Source: Pedobacter glucosidilyticus (lineage in GTDB: Bacteria > Bacteroidota > Bacteroidia > Sphingobacteriales > Sphingobacteriaceae). Taken from it: a stretch of DNA of 64,000 nt. The stretch lies in assembly GCF_002483235.1 (NCBI RefSeq), contig NZ_DLHN01000019.1, positions 16,464 to 80,463 on the forward strand. The letters are read 5' to 3'. Shown piece by piece: positions 50,437 through 58,936 of the stretch. Both the position numbers and the translations under genes were made by a program. Numbering within the stretch: position 1 is the first letter of the stretch; each line of letters begins with the position of its first letter. The notes under the pieces are model-generated. The model made no database searches. It saw only the letters and a list, made by a program, of their open reading frames with translations, and was not told where the DNA came from.

Positions 50437-52926
50437 ATGATTTATCGCTTATTCAGGTATTTATCTGTAGTTATTTTACTATTTTCTCTTACTAATGCCT
50501 CATTTTCACAATCGCAAAAAGCTTACCGGGCAACAGTTGATAAAATTAACAATTTAATACACACCAAATTAGATGTTAGCTTCGATTATCAAAAAAGAAG
50601 GCTAAATGGTAAAGCTTGGATAACTCTTAAACCTCACTTTTACGCTACTGATTCTTTAACCCTAGATGCTAAAGGGATGGATATTAAAACTGTAGCGTTG
50701 GTTACTAATAATAAGCTAAGCAAGCTTAACTACAGCTATGATAGTTTAAAACTCAAAATAAATCTCGATAAAACTTATTCTAGTAAAGAAAGCTATACCG
50801 TTTATATTGATTATGTGGCTAAACCCGATGAGCTTAAAGCCAAAGGCAGTGCAGCTATTACCAATGCTAAAGGGTTGTATTTTATAAATCCTGATAGTAC
50901 CATACAAAATAAGCCTGTTCAAATATGGACACAAGGCGAGACTGAAAGTTCTTCAGTATGGTTTCCAACCATAGATAGTCCGAATCAAAAAACCACGCAG
51001 GAAATTAGCATAACTGCGCCTGCAAACTATACAACTTTATCTAATGGTACTTTGGTAAATAAAAAATCTAACAAAGACGGCACTCGTACGGATACTTGGA
51101 AAATGGACAAACCTCATGCTCCTTATTTATTTATGATGGCTGTAGGCAATTTTAAAATTTACCAAGATAAATGGAAAAACATACCGGTAGACTATTATTT
51201 AGAGCCTAAGTACGCCCCTTATGCGAAAAGTATTTTTGGTAATACACCAGAAATGATGACCTTTTTCTCTAATAAATTAGGGATAGATTATCCTTGGGAT
51301 AAATATGCACAAGTTGTAGTGAGAGATTTTGTAAGCGGTGCAATGGAAAACACAACAGCCACTATACATGGTGATTTTGTTCAACAAACAGACCGCGAAT
51401 TGTTAGATGGAAGTGCTGGTGAGGATGTTATTGCACATGAGCTTTTTCACCATTGGTTTGGAGATTACGTAACTGCCGAAAGTTGGAGCAATTTGTCTGT
51501 TAATGAATCTTTTGCTGATATCAGCGAAACCCTTTGGAACGAATACAAATTTGGTAAAGATGCAGGAGATGCTCATAATTATGAAGCTATGCAAGCCTAC
51601 CTCAATAACCCTACTGCTAAATCTAAACATCTGATTAGATTTCACTATGAAGATAAAGAAGATATGTTTGATGTAGTGTCTTACCAAAAAGGAGGGCGTA
51701 TATTAAATATGCTTCGTCATGATATTGGGGAAGATGCATTTTATAAAAGCTTAAATTTATATCTAAAAAGTAATGCCTTTAAAACTGGTGAAGCGCACCA
51801 ATTGAGATTAGCTTTTGAAGAGGTTACTGGTAAAGACTTAAATTGGTTTTTTAATCAATGGTATTTTAGAGAAGGCCATCCAGAGCTTAACATCAAATAT
51901 AGCTGGAATGAAGGCGCAAAAACACAACAAATTATTTTAAGTCAGACTCAAAAAACCGATGTATTCTTGTTACCCATGAAAATTGATATTTATGTAGGCG
52001 GTAAAAAAGAACGTCATGATTATTTCATGACTAAAAAAGCCGATACATTAAATTTCACTCTAAATAAAAAACCAGATTTAGTTAATGTTGATGCTGATAA
52101 AATCATACTAGCAAAAAAAACAGATGAAAAATCTTTAAGTGAATACGCTTTTCAATACGAGAACGCACCACTGTATCTTGACCGTTTAGAAGCTTTAAAC
52201 GCAGCTAGCAAAAATAGCAGCGATGCAACCGCACAAGCAATTATCCACAGTGCTTTAAATGATAAATACTATAAAATAAGAATCAAAGCTATAGATGCTT
52301 TAAAGCTAAATCAATCATCTGTTAAAGCTAAAGCACTTCCTGTACTTAAAAATTTAGTTAAAACTGATGAAAAAACATTAGTACAAGCAGCTGCTATAAC
52401 TGCATTAGCATCTTTAAAAGACAGTTCGCATGAAACATTGTTTAAAGAAGCTTTAAAAAGTAAATCTTATGCGGTACAAGGTGCTGCCTTAGCGGCTTTA
52501 GCTGCAACCAATAAAAAAGAAGCAATCATACTTGCAAAAACTTTAGAACAAGATAGCAGAGGCCCTTTATCTGTTGCCCTGGTAGCGCTTTATGCTGATG
52601 AAGGTTCAGAAAATAATTTCGATTTTGTTTCTAAGGCTTTTAAAGATAGTGGTATAGAAGAAAAGTTTCAGATGATGCAGCGTTATGTTGGCATGTTAAG
52701 CAAAATAAAAAATACAGACATTTTTAATGAGAATGTAGCTCTTTTAAAAGGTATTGGTATACAGTATAAATCTTATGGTATTGATAAATACGTTATAGGT
52801 TTACTTCATAATCTTTTAAAGGTAAAAACAGATTTGTTAAGTTCCACTCCTACCCAAGCTAAGGCAGATGTTAATCTTCAAATAGAATATTTAAAAAGCA
52901 ATATTGCTGATTTAGAAAAACTATAA
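50437..52926 (+). CDS. Secreted M1 family metallopeptidase
   Basis: An 829-residue aminopeptidase of the M1 family. A signal peptide (residues 1-24, LSVVILLFSLTNASFSQ) is followed by the N-terminal beta domain, the GAMEN motif in VSGAMENTTATIHGDF near 301-305, and the zinc-binding HELFHHWFGDYV at 334 with the downstream glutamate in NLSVNESFAD. The last third (about 560-829) is helical and repetitive, with HEAT-like units such as ALPVLKNLVKTDEKTLVQAA and AALAALAATNKKEAIILAK. Secreted M1 enzymes trim peptides in the periplasm or outside. The gene is alone, with its own promoter and terminator. Confidence 0.95.
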   Translation: MIYRLFRYLSVVILLFSLTNASFSQSQKAYRATVDKINNLIHTKLDVSFDYQKRRLNGKAWITLKPHFYATDSLTLDAKGMDIKTVALVTNNKLSKLNYSYDSLKLKINLDKTYSSKESYTVYIDYVAKPDELKAKGSAAITNAKGLYFINPDSTIQNKPVQIWTQGETESSSVWFPTIDSPNQKTTQEISITAPANYTTLSNGTLVNKKSNKDGTRTDTWKMDKPHAPYLFMMAVGNFKIYQDKWKNIPVDYYLEPKYAPYAKSIFGNTPEMMTFFSNKLGIDYPWDKYAQVVVRDFVSGAMENTTATIHGDFVQQTDRELLDGSAGEDVIAHELFHHWFGDYVTAESWSNLSVNESFADISETLWNEYKFGKDAGDAHNYEAMQAYLNNPTAKSKHLIRFHYEDKEDMFDVVSYQKGGRILNMLRHDIGEDAFYKSLNLYLKSNAFKTGEAHQLRLAFEEVTGKDLNWFFNQWYFREGHPELNIKYSWNEGAKTQQIILSQTQKTDVFLLPMKIDIYVGGKKERHDYFMTKKADTLNFTLNKKPDLVNVDADKIILAKKTDEKSLSEYAFQYENAPLYLDRLEALNAASKNSSDATAQAIIHSALNDKYYKIRIKAIDALKLNQSSVKAKALPVLKNLVKTDEKTLVQAAAITALASLKDSSHETLFKEALKSKSYAVQGAALAALAATNKKEAIILAKTLEQDSRGPLSVALVALYADEGSENNFDFVSKAFKDSGIEEKFQMMQRYVGMLSKIKNTDIFNENVALLKGIGIQYKSYGIDKYVIGLLHNLLKVKTDLLSSTPTQAKADVNLQIEYLKSNIADLEKL

Positions 52927-52948
52927 ACAAAATCACGACGCTTTTAAC

Positions 52949-52979
52949 AAGGGTTGATTCTTAGAATCAGCCCTTTTTT
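52949..52979 (+). terminator. Terminator after the M1 peptidase gene
   Basis: An inverted repeat AAGGG, TGATTCT paired with AGAATCA, CCCTT (one mismatch) is followed by a run of six T. It starts 23 bases past the stop codon. Confidence 0.82.
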
Positions 52980-53265
52980 GTTTCATCAAGTCAATATTCA
53001 CAATAAAATCACATCTATTTAACAAATATTTTACACAAAAAAGCTCTTTATCAAACACTTACAAAATAAAATCACCCTTGCCCACCAAGTCTTTTTATAA
53101 ATTTATCAAATAGTGTAGTATTTACACTAAGATTTTTTTCATTTTTAATTAAAAAGTCTTTTTAATATGAATTTTTTATAAAAATTAAATTTTACTTACA
53201 TATTTAATAATATTAACATACTTTTGTTGTGTAAATAATTATGTTACTATTTAAAATTTAAAATT
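52980..53265. other. AT-rich gene-free region with a lone terminator-like hairpin
   Basis: No ORF is credible here. At 53111-53129 a perfect 7-bp stem TAGTGTA/TACACTA with a 5-base loop is followed by AGA and seven T, which is the form of a Rho-independent terminator, but no gene ends nearby. TACTTTTG at 53219-53226 matches the -7 box and probably serves the next gene, 39 bases before its ATG. Confidence 0.5.
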
Positions 53266-53751
53266 ATGAAAAAGGCTATATTATCAATCGCACTATTATT
53301 GAGTTTAACAGTAAGTTTTGCTGACGAGAAAGACTCTAAAGCGGCTTCAAAATCTGGAAACGTTGCAGAAAATGTTTTAAGACAATTTGCTTATAACTTT
53401 TACAATGCAACTGATGTAAAATGGAATATCAACGAAAAATTCCAAACTGCGTTTTTTAAATTAAATGATAAACCAGCTTACGCTTTATACAATTTACAAA
53501 ACGAGTTTTTAGTTGCTACACAAATTGTAAAAACAGAAGAGTTTTCTAAAGTTGCATTAAAAAGTATTTATGATACTTACGCTGGTGCTAAAATTCAAAA
53601 AATTGTTAAAATCATTTCAAGACCATCTGATTTCCAATTTTCTGATGACACCGGTTCTTACTGGGTATCTTTAATCAGCGGAGAAAAACAAGTTATCTTA
53701 TTAGTTTCTCCAGAAGACAATATCACTACAGTTACTTCAATAAAAATTTAA
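53266..53751 (+). CDS. Small secreted protein of unknown function, PepSY-like fold
   Basis: A 161-residue protein with a signal peptide (MKKAILSIALLLSLTVSFAD) and a mature part with FAYNFYNATDVKWNINEKFQTAFFK, NLQNEFLVATQIV and a repetition of strand-turn-strand patterns. Bacteroidota contain many small secreted proteins of this type with FYNATDVKW-like motifs, related to the BLIP/PepSY-like group. The function is unknown. The gene is alone, with a consensus -7 box upstream and a terminator downstream. Confidence 0.75.
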   Translation: MKKAILSIALLLSLTVSFADEKDSKAASKSGNVAENVLRQFAYNFYNATDVKWNINEKFQTAFFKLNDKPAYALYNLQNEFLVATQIVKTEEFSKVALKSIYDTYAGAKIQKIVKIISRPSDFQFSDDTGSYWVSLISGEKQVILLVSPEDNITTVTSIKI

Positions 53752-53770
53752 CATTAAAACCACCTTACGT

Positions 53771-53802
53771 AAAACCGGGCCTGTTTAAGACCCGGTTTTT
53801 TT
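53771..53802 (+). terminator. Terminator after the 53266-53751 gene
   Basis: A stem AAAACCGGG/CCCGGTTTT with an 11-base loop, continuing into a run of T, lies 20 bases past the stop codon. Confidence 0.88.
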
Positions 53803-53854
53803 ATGCTTAAAAATTTAATACCATATTTGCTATTAAAACGTTAAATATTTAATT

Positions 53855-54073
53855 ATGACAGCAGGTATCAGCATGATAACAGATGATAAAGGAAATAATA
53901 AAGCTTTAATTATTGACTTATTGTATTTAAAAAAGGCAAATATTAAAGCCGAAGAAGTGTTAAAAGGCTTGGCTAACTTACAAGAACTTATTGATAACAC
54001 ATTAGAAAAACCTCAGCAAAATACATGGGATACTGCAAAAGAGAAACTTAATAAAATTAAACCTGAAAATTAA
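53855..54073 (+). CDS. Small cytoplasmic protein of unknown function
   Basis: A 72-residue protein with MITDDKGNNKALIIDLLYLK in the first half and a helical second half (AEEVLKGLANLQELIDNTLE). It has no signal peptide. The DxKGN.KALIIDL start looks like that of small antitoxin-like or DUF proteins. An alternative start six codons on (MITDDKGN) is equally possible. It overlaps the next gene by one base (TAATG), so the two are probably translated together. Confidence 0.55.
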   Translation: MTAGISMITDDKGNNKALIIDLLYLKKANIKAEEVLKGLANLQELIDNTLEKPQQNTWDTAKEKLNKIKPEN

Positions 54074-54579
54074 TGAAGAAAACTGCACTATGTACGCTTT
54101 TATTTTGCGTATTAGGATTTTCTATGTTACAAGCTAATACTTACCAAACAGACTCTTTAAAAAGTATAAAGCCAACATATTTAAGTAATGAACAATATTT
54201 GGCTTATACTAAAGCAAATCCATTTGAATTGGTTTTGGTAGCAGAAATAAACAATTATCCCTCGCCGCAGAAAGCTTTACAATATGCCCAACAACTTAAT
54301 TTAAACGCTGCACAAAAATCACAAATCACTCAAATCCTTAATGAAATGGCCAGAAAGGCTAAAGAAATGGGGAGTTTCATTTTAGCTCAAGAAAGTAAAC
54401 TCAATACTTTGTTTAAAGAGCAGAAAATAAACGATGGTTCTTTAATTTTTTACACCAATAAAATCGGGGCTCTGCAGGGCGAATTAAGAAACGCTTATTT
54501 AAAAGCTCATATCGCAACTAAAAAAGTACTTTCTGCAACTCAACTACAGAAATACAAACAACTAGTTGTTGTAAATTAG
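54073..54579 (+). CDS. Secreted Spy/CpxP-like helical protein
   Basis: A 168-residue protein with a signal peptide (MKKTALCTLLFCVLGFSMLQ then ANT) and a long helical mature part: ALQYAQQLNLNAAQKSQITQ, KAKEMGSFILAQESKLNTLF, GALQGELRNAYLKAHIATKK and LSATQLQKYKQL. The alternating long helices and the LSATQ (LTxxQ-type) ending are typical of the Spy/CpxP periplasmic chaperones and related metal-stress proteins. Details of ligand or client are not known. Confidence 0.65.
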   Translation: MKKTALCTLLFCVLGFSMLQANTYQTDSLKSIKPTYLSNEQYLAYTKANPFELVLVAEINNYPSPQKALQYAQQLNLNAAQKSQITQILNEMARKAKEMGSFILAQESKLNTLFKEQKINDGSLIFYTNKIGALQGELRNAYLKAHIATKKVLSATQLQKYKQLVVVN

Positions 54580-54635
54580 TTTTTTTAAAATTTAAGATTA
54601 AACGATAACTTAGCAACCTAAATAAAAGGAGCGAT

Positions 54636-55592
54636 ATGAATACATCTTTCGACTTTGAAAAACCTATTGCAGACTTACAGCAACAGGTTGAAAAAGTAAA
54701 GCAGGTAGCAGAAAAAACTAAGGTAGATATGTCTGCTACATTGAAAGAACTGCAAGATAAAATACAAAAAACCAAGCTAGACATATATAACAACCTTACA
54801 GGCTGGCAAAAAGTACAAATCTCTAGACATCCAGAAAGACCTTATACATTGCAATACATAGAAATGATTTGTGATGATTTTATAGAGATGCATGGTGATA
54901 GAACCGTTAAAGATGATAAAGCCATTGTTGGTGGTTTCGGAACTATTGCTGGGCAATCTGTGATGATTATTGGTCATCAAAAAGGTGTAAATACCAAAAT
55001 GCGCCAGTACAGAAATTTTGGTATGGCTAATCCGGAAGGATATAGAAAGGCATTGCGACTGATGAAGCTTGCCGAAAAATTTAACAAACCTGTTATTACC
55101 TTTATCGATACACCGGGTGCTTTCCCTGGTCTTGAAGCCGAAGAGCGTGGACAAGGTGAAGCTATTGCAAGAAACTTACTTGAAATGTCTGTGCTAAATG
55201 TTCCTATCATCTGTATCATTGTTGGTGAGGGTGCTTCTGGCGGAGCTTTGGGTATAGGTATTGGAGATAAAGTTTATATGTTAGAGCATACCTGGTACTC
55301 TGTTATTTCTCCAGAATCATGCTCTTCTATTTTATGGAGAAGCTGGGATTTTAAAGAGCAAGCAGCAGAATGCTTAAAACTAACTGCTGATAATATGTAT
55401 CAAAATAAGCTGATAGATGGTATTATTAAAGAACCTTTGGGTGGCGCACATCAAGACCCTAAAGCTATGGCAGAAACCATCAAAAACCAGTTATTGGCAG
55501 ATTTATCTGAGCTAAAAGCTAAAAAAATTGAGAAGTTAATTGATGAGAGAATTGAGAAATTTTGCAGCATGGGTGTTGTTGTAGAAGACTAA
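54636..55592 (+). CDS. accA: Acetyl-CoA carboxylase carboxyltransferase subunit alpha
   Basis: AccA forms, with AccD, the carboxyltransferase that moves CO2 from biotin to acetyl-CoA to begin fatty acid synthesis. The 318 residues show an N-terminal coiled-coil (FDFEKPIADLQQQVEKVKQV) and the crotonase-fold core with GFGTIAGQSVMIIGHQKG, FGMANPEGYRKALRL, FIDTPGAFPGLEAEERGQGE and GEGASGGALGIGIGDKVYML. accD is not in the window, as is common in Bacteroidota. The gene has its own terminator. Confidence 0.97.
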   Translation: MNTSFDFEKPIADLQQQVEKVKQVAEKTKVDMSATLKELQDKIQKTKLDIYNNLTGWQKVQISRHPERPYTLQYIEMICDDFIEMHGDRTVKDDKAIVGGFGTIAGQSVMIIGHQKGVNTKMRQYRNFGMANPEGYRKALRLMKLAEKFNKPVITFIDTPGAFPGLEAEERGQGEAIARNLLEMSVLNVPIICIIVGEGASGGALGIGIGDKVYMLEHTWYSVISPESCSSILWRSWDFKEQAAECLKLTADNMYQNKLIDGIIKEPLGGAHQDPKAMAETIKNQLLADLSELKAKKIEKLIDERIEKFCSMGVVVED

Positions 55593-55612
55593 AACCTTAT
55601 ACCGCACTCGAT

Positions 55613-55653
55613 AAAAAAAGCCTCAAAACCAATAATGGTTTTGAGGCTTTTTT
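55613..55653 (+). terminator. Terminator after accA
   Basis: A 17-bp perfect stem (AAAAAAGCCTCAAAACC and its complement) around a 6-base loop ends in a T run. The next gene is convergent, so it may also stop transcription from that side. Confidence 0.9.
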
Positions 55654-55678
55654 ATACCAGAAACATGATAAATATATC

Positions 55679-56077
55679 TTATCGCTCTGACGGGATTAAC
55701 ACTATTTTAACCGGTAAAGCACCAGGTCTGTTAATCGCTCCTAAATCAGTACTTTGTACCTTGATGATGATAGCCCCTACTCTAACGGCATAGGTATAAG
55801 AAATTCCTTCAAATACATTTGGAATAGGTTCATCTTCACCATCAACAAAGGTCCCATAAACCAAAATACCATCTAAATCATAAACATTCTGATTAATTTC
55901 TGCTAAAGGAATAGAAAATGAATAAGTTACTCCGCCATCATTAGTAATCCATTCATTTTCCTGGACAACATCATAAATGGTTTTATTTGGGATGGTATAA
56001 TATTCTTCTGTTACTTTTCGGCAAGATGATGTTCCTAACACCAATATACCTAATAAAACGATGGCTAGCTTCTTCAT
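55679..56077 (-). CDS. Small lipoprotein of unknown function
   Basis: A 132-residue protein with a lipoprotein signal (MKKLAIVLLGILVLGTSSCR, lipobox LGTSSC with the cysteine at 19). The mature part contains IPNKTIYDVVQENEWITNDG, TYSFSIPLAEINQNV and IIIKVQSTD, which is like the small beta-rich lipoproteins common in Bacteroidota. The function is unknown. It stands alone between accA and clpC. Confidence 0.7.
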   Translation of the reverse strand: MKKLAIVLLGILVLGTSSCRKVTEEYYTIPNKTIYDVVQENEWITNDGGVTYSFSIPLAEINQNVYDLDGILVYGTFVDGEDEPIPNVFEGISYTYAVRVGAIIIKVQSTDLGAINRPGALPVKIVLIPSER

Positions 56078-56144
56078 GTGTATTATATTTAAGATAAATA
56101 ATTAATCATTAGACGATTGATATATGATGATGGTTGCATACTAA

Positions 56145-56176
56145 CAAAAAAAGCACCACAATTATTGTGATGCTTT
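56145..56176 (-). terminator. Terminator after clpC
   Basis: A stem AAAGCA, CACAAT paired with ATTGTG, TGCTTT (one mismatch in the middle) is followed on the minus strand by seven U. It lies 22 bases past the clpC stop codon. Confidence 0.8.
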
Positions 56177-56197
56177 CCTTGATAGAAGAAGTTCTAT

Positions 56198-58744
56198 CTA
56201 CTCTCCGCCTTCTTTTTCTTCTTCCTTCTTCTTTTTCTTTTTAGCAGCTTTCCCTATGATATGAATTTGATCTTTTTCTTTATCATAATCCACCTCCATG
56301 GTATCGCCTTCTGTAAGTTCTCCTTTAAGGATTTCTTCTGCAATTGGATCTTCCAAGAATTTCTGAATAGCTCTTTTTAGAGGACGAGCACCAAAATTGG
56401 CATCAAAGCCTTTTTCAGCAATATAATCCTTAGCAGCCTCAGTTAATTTGATATCATAACCCAATGTTTGAACTCTGCCAAATAAAGCTTTTAATTCTAT
56501 ATCAATAATTTGGAATATTTCTTCTTTTTCAAGAGAGTTAAACACAATTACATCATCAACACGGTTTAAAAACTCAGGAGCAAACGCTCTCTTTAAAGCA
56601 CTTTCAATTACAGTTTTATTATGACTTTCTGTTTGTGATAATTTAGCAGAAGTTGCAAATCCAACACCTTGACCAAAATCTTTTAACTGACGAGCTCCGA
56701 TATTTGAAGTCATGATGATGATGGTATTTCTAAAATCGACTTTACGACCTAGAGAATCTGTTAACTGGCCTTCATCTAAAACTTGTAATAAGATATTAAA
56801 TACATCTGGATGCGCTTTTTCAATCTCATCTAACAATACTACAGCATAAGGTTTTCTACGCACTTTCTCGGTTAACTGCCCACCTTCTTCATAACCCACA
56901 TAACCCGGAGGCGCTCCTACCAATCTGGAAACAGCAAATTTCTCCATATACTCGCTCATATCTATCTGAATCAAAGCATCGTCTGCATCAAACATGAAAC
57001 GGGCAAGTTCTTTAGCCAACTCTGTTTTACCAACACCTGTAGGTCCTAAGAAAATGAAAGAACCAATTGGTTTTTTAGGATCTTTTAATCCGGCTCTGGT
57101 ACGTTGTATAGCTTTGGTTAATTTCTTGATAGCATCATCCTGACCAATAATTTTTTCGTTAATTTTCTCGAACATACCTAATAGTTTTTGACTATCAGTT
57201 TGTCCAACACGTTGTAACGGAATACCAGTCATCATAGAAACCACTTCTGCAACATTGTCTTCAGAAACAATGTACCTCTTGGTTTTAGTTTCTGCTTCCC
57301 ATTCTGCCTTGGCTTTATCTAATTCTTCTAAGAGATTCTTCTCAGTATCACGAAGTTTTGCTGCTTCTTCATATTTCTGGCTACGTACAACTTTATTCTT
57401 CTCAACCTTTATTTGTTCTATTTTTTGCTCAATATCAATGATATTTTGCGGAACATGAATATTGGTTAGGTGCACTCTTGAGCCAGCCTCATCTAAAGCA
57501 TCAATAGCTTTGTCTGGTAAAAATCTGTCTGTAATGTATCTTGAAGTTAAGCTTACGCAAGCTTCAATAGCTTCATCCGTATAAGTTACACCGTGATGCT
57601 CTTCGTACTTTTCTTTGATTCTGTTTAGAATCTCGATAGTTTCTGTAGGCGTAGCAGGCTCTATCATTACCTTTTGGAAACGACGGTCTAAAGCGCCATC
57701 TTTCTCGATGTATTGACGATATTCATCTAGCGTTGTAGCACCAATGCATTGGATTTCTCCACGAGCTAATGCAGGCTTAAACATGTTAGAAGCATCTAAT
57801 GAGCCAGATGCACCACCAGCACCCACAATGGTATGAATCTCATCAATAAACAAAATAACATCTGGAGATTTCTCTAACTCGTTCATCACAGCCTTCATAC
57901 GCTCTTCAAACTGGCCACGATACTTTGTACCAGCCACCAAAGAAGCTAAATCAAGTGTAACAACTCTCTTGTTAAATAATACCCTAGAAACTTTACGTTG
58001 TACGATTCTTAAAGCCAAACCTTCTGCAATGGCAGATTTACCAACACCAGGCTCTCCTATTAAAATAGGGTTGTTTTTCTTACGGCGAGATAGAATTTGA
58101 GACACACGCTCAATCTCTTTCTCGCGACCAACGATAGGATCTAATTTTCCATCCTCGGCCATTTTTGTTAAATCTCTTCCGAAATTATCAAGTACTGGTG
58201 TTTTAGATTTGATATCTGAAACCTTTTTAGGTGTAGAAAAAGACTCTTCTTCTTTAAAGTCATCATCACCACCGCTAGTTGCAGAATTTGTAGGATCATC
58301 TCTAAAACCACCTTTATTATTTTCTACTTCAGATTTAAATATTTCATAATTTAAATTGAACTGCGCCAATATCTGAGAAGCAATATTATCTTCTTCTCTT
58401 AAAATGGATAATAAAAGATGCTCTGTACCTATAATATCGCTTTTAAAAATTTTAGCTTCTAAGTAGGTAATCTTCAATACCTTTTCTGCTTGCTTGGTTA
58501 GGGGAATGTTCCCTAAATTAGCAGTAATAGCAGAAGTACCACGTACGGCATCTTCAATAGCTCTGCGAAGCTTTGCTGTATCAACACCCAAAGATTTTAA
58601 AATCTTTATCGCTACCCCATCTCCTTCTCTAATCAAACCCAATAGCAAATGTTCTGTGCCAATATAATCATGACCTAATCTTAAAGCCTCTTCACGGCTG
58701 TAAGAAATTACGTCTTTAACTCGGGGCGAAAATTTAGCTTCCAT
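56198..58744 (-). CDS. clpC: AAA+ unfoldase ClpC (class I Clp ATPase)
   Basis: An 848-residue Hsp100 unfoldase that feeds proteins into ClpP. The N-terminal Clp-N repeats (FSPRVKDVISYSREEALRLG, then HDYIGTEHLLLGLIREGDG) are followed by the first AAA domain (GEPGVGKSAIAEG, VILFIDEIHTIVGAGGA), a UVR-like middle part (VVRSQKYEEAAKLRDTEKNL) and the second AAA domain (GPTGVGKTELAKELA, then YAVVLLDEIEKAHPD). The C-terminus is lysine/glutamate-rich. The UVR motif and short middle domain separate it from ClpB. In Gram-positives ClpC works with McsAB or MecA; no adaptor gene is adjacent. Confidence 0.96.
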   Translation of the reverse strand: MEAKFSPRVKDVISYSREEALRLGHDYIGTEHLLLGLIREGDGVAIKILKSLGVDTAKLRRAIEDAVRGTSAITANLGNIPLTKQAEKVLKITYLEAKIFKSDIIGTEHLLLSILREEDNIASQILAQFNLNYEIFKSEVENNKGGFRDDPTNSATSGGDDDFKEEESFSTPKKVSDIKSKTPVLDNFGRDLTKMAEDGKLDPIVGREKEIERVSQILSRRKKNNPILIGEPGVGKSAIAEGLALRIVQRKVSRVLFNKRVVTLDLASLVAGTKYRGQFEERMKAVMNELEKSPDVILFIDEIHTIVGAGGASGSLDASNMFKPALARGEIQCIGATTLDEYRQYIEKDGALDRRFQKVMIEPATPTETIEILNRIKEKYEEHHGVTYTDEAIEACVSLTSRYITDRFLPDKAIDALDEAGSRVHLTNIHVPQNIIDIEQKIEQIKVEKNKVVRSQKYEEAAKLRDTEKNLLEELDKAKAEWEAETKTKRYIVSEDNVAEVVSMMTGIPLQRVGQTDSQKLLGMFEKINEKIIGQDDAIKKLTKAIQRTRAGLKDPKKPIGSFIFLGPTGVGKTELAKELARFMFDADDALIQIDMSEYMEKFAVSRLVGAPPGYVGYEEGGQLTEKVRRKPYAVVLLDEIEKAHPDVFNILLQVLDEGQLTDSLGRKVDFRNTIIIMTSNIGARQLKDFGQGVGFATSAKLSQTESHNKTVIESALKRAFAPEFLNRVDDVIVFNSLEKEEIFQIIDIELKALFGRVQTLGYDIKLTEAAKDYIAEKGFDANFGARPLKRAIQKFLEDPIAEEILKGELTEGDTMEVDYDKEKDQIHIIGKAAKKKKKKEEEKEGGE

Positions 58745-58936
58745 ATAATACCTTTCTCTATAAGTGTAGAAACGTTCTAATGTATCAAATAGTTTTAGAA
58801 ATGCAAGAGTAACGTTTAGTAGTTTTTATCAACAATTTAACCAATATAGTGGAAAACCGCTTTACACTAGTGAAGTTAAGAATTTTTACCTGTTTCTGAC
58901 CAAAAAAACGATATTTGCCTTTCAATTGATGAAATA

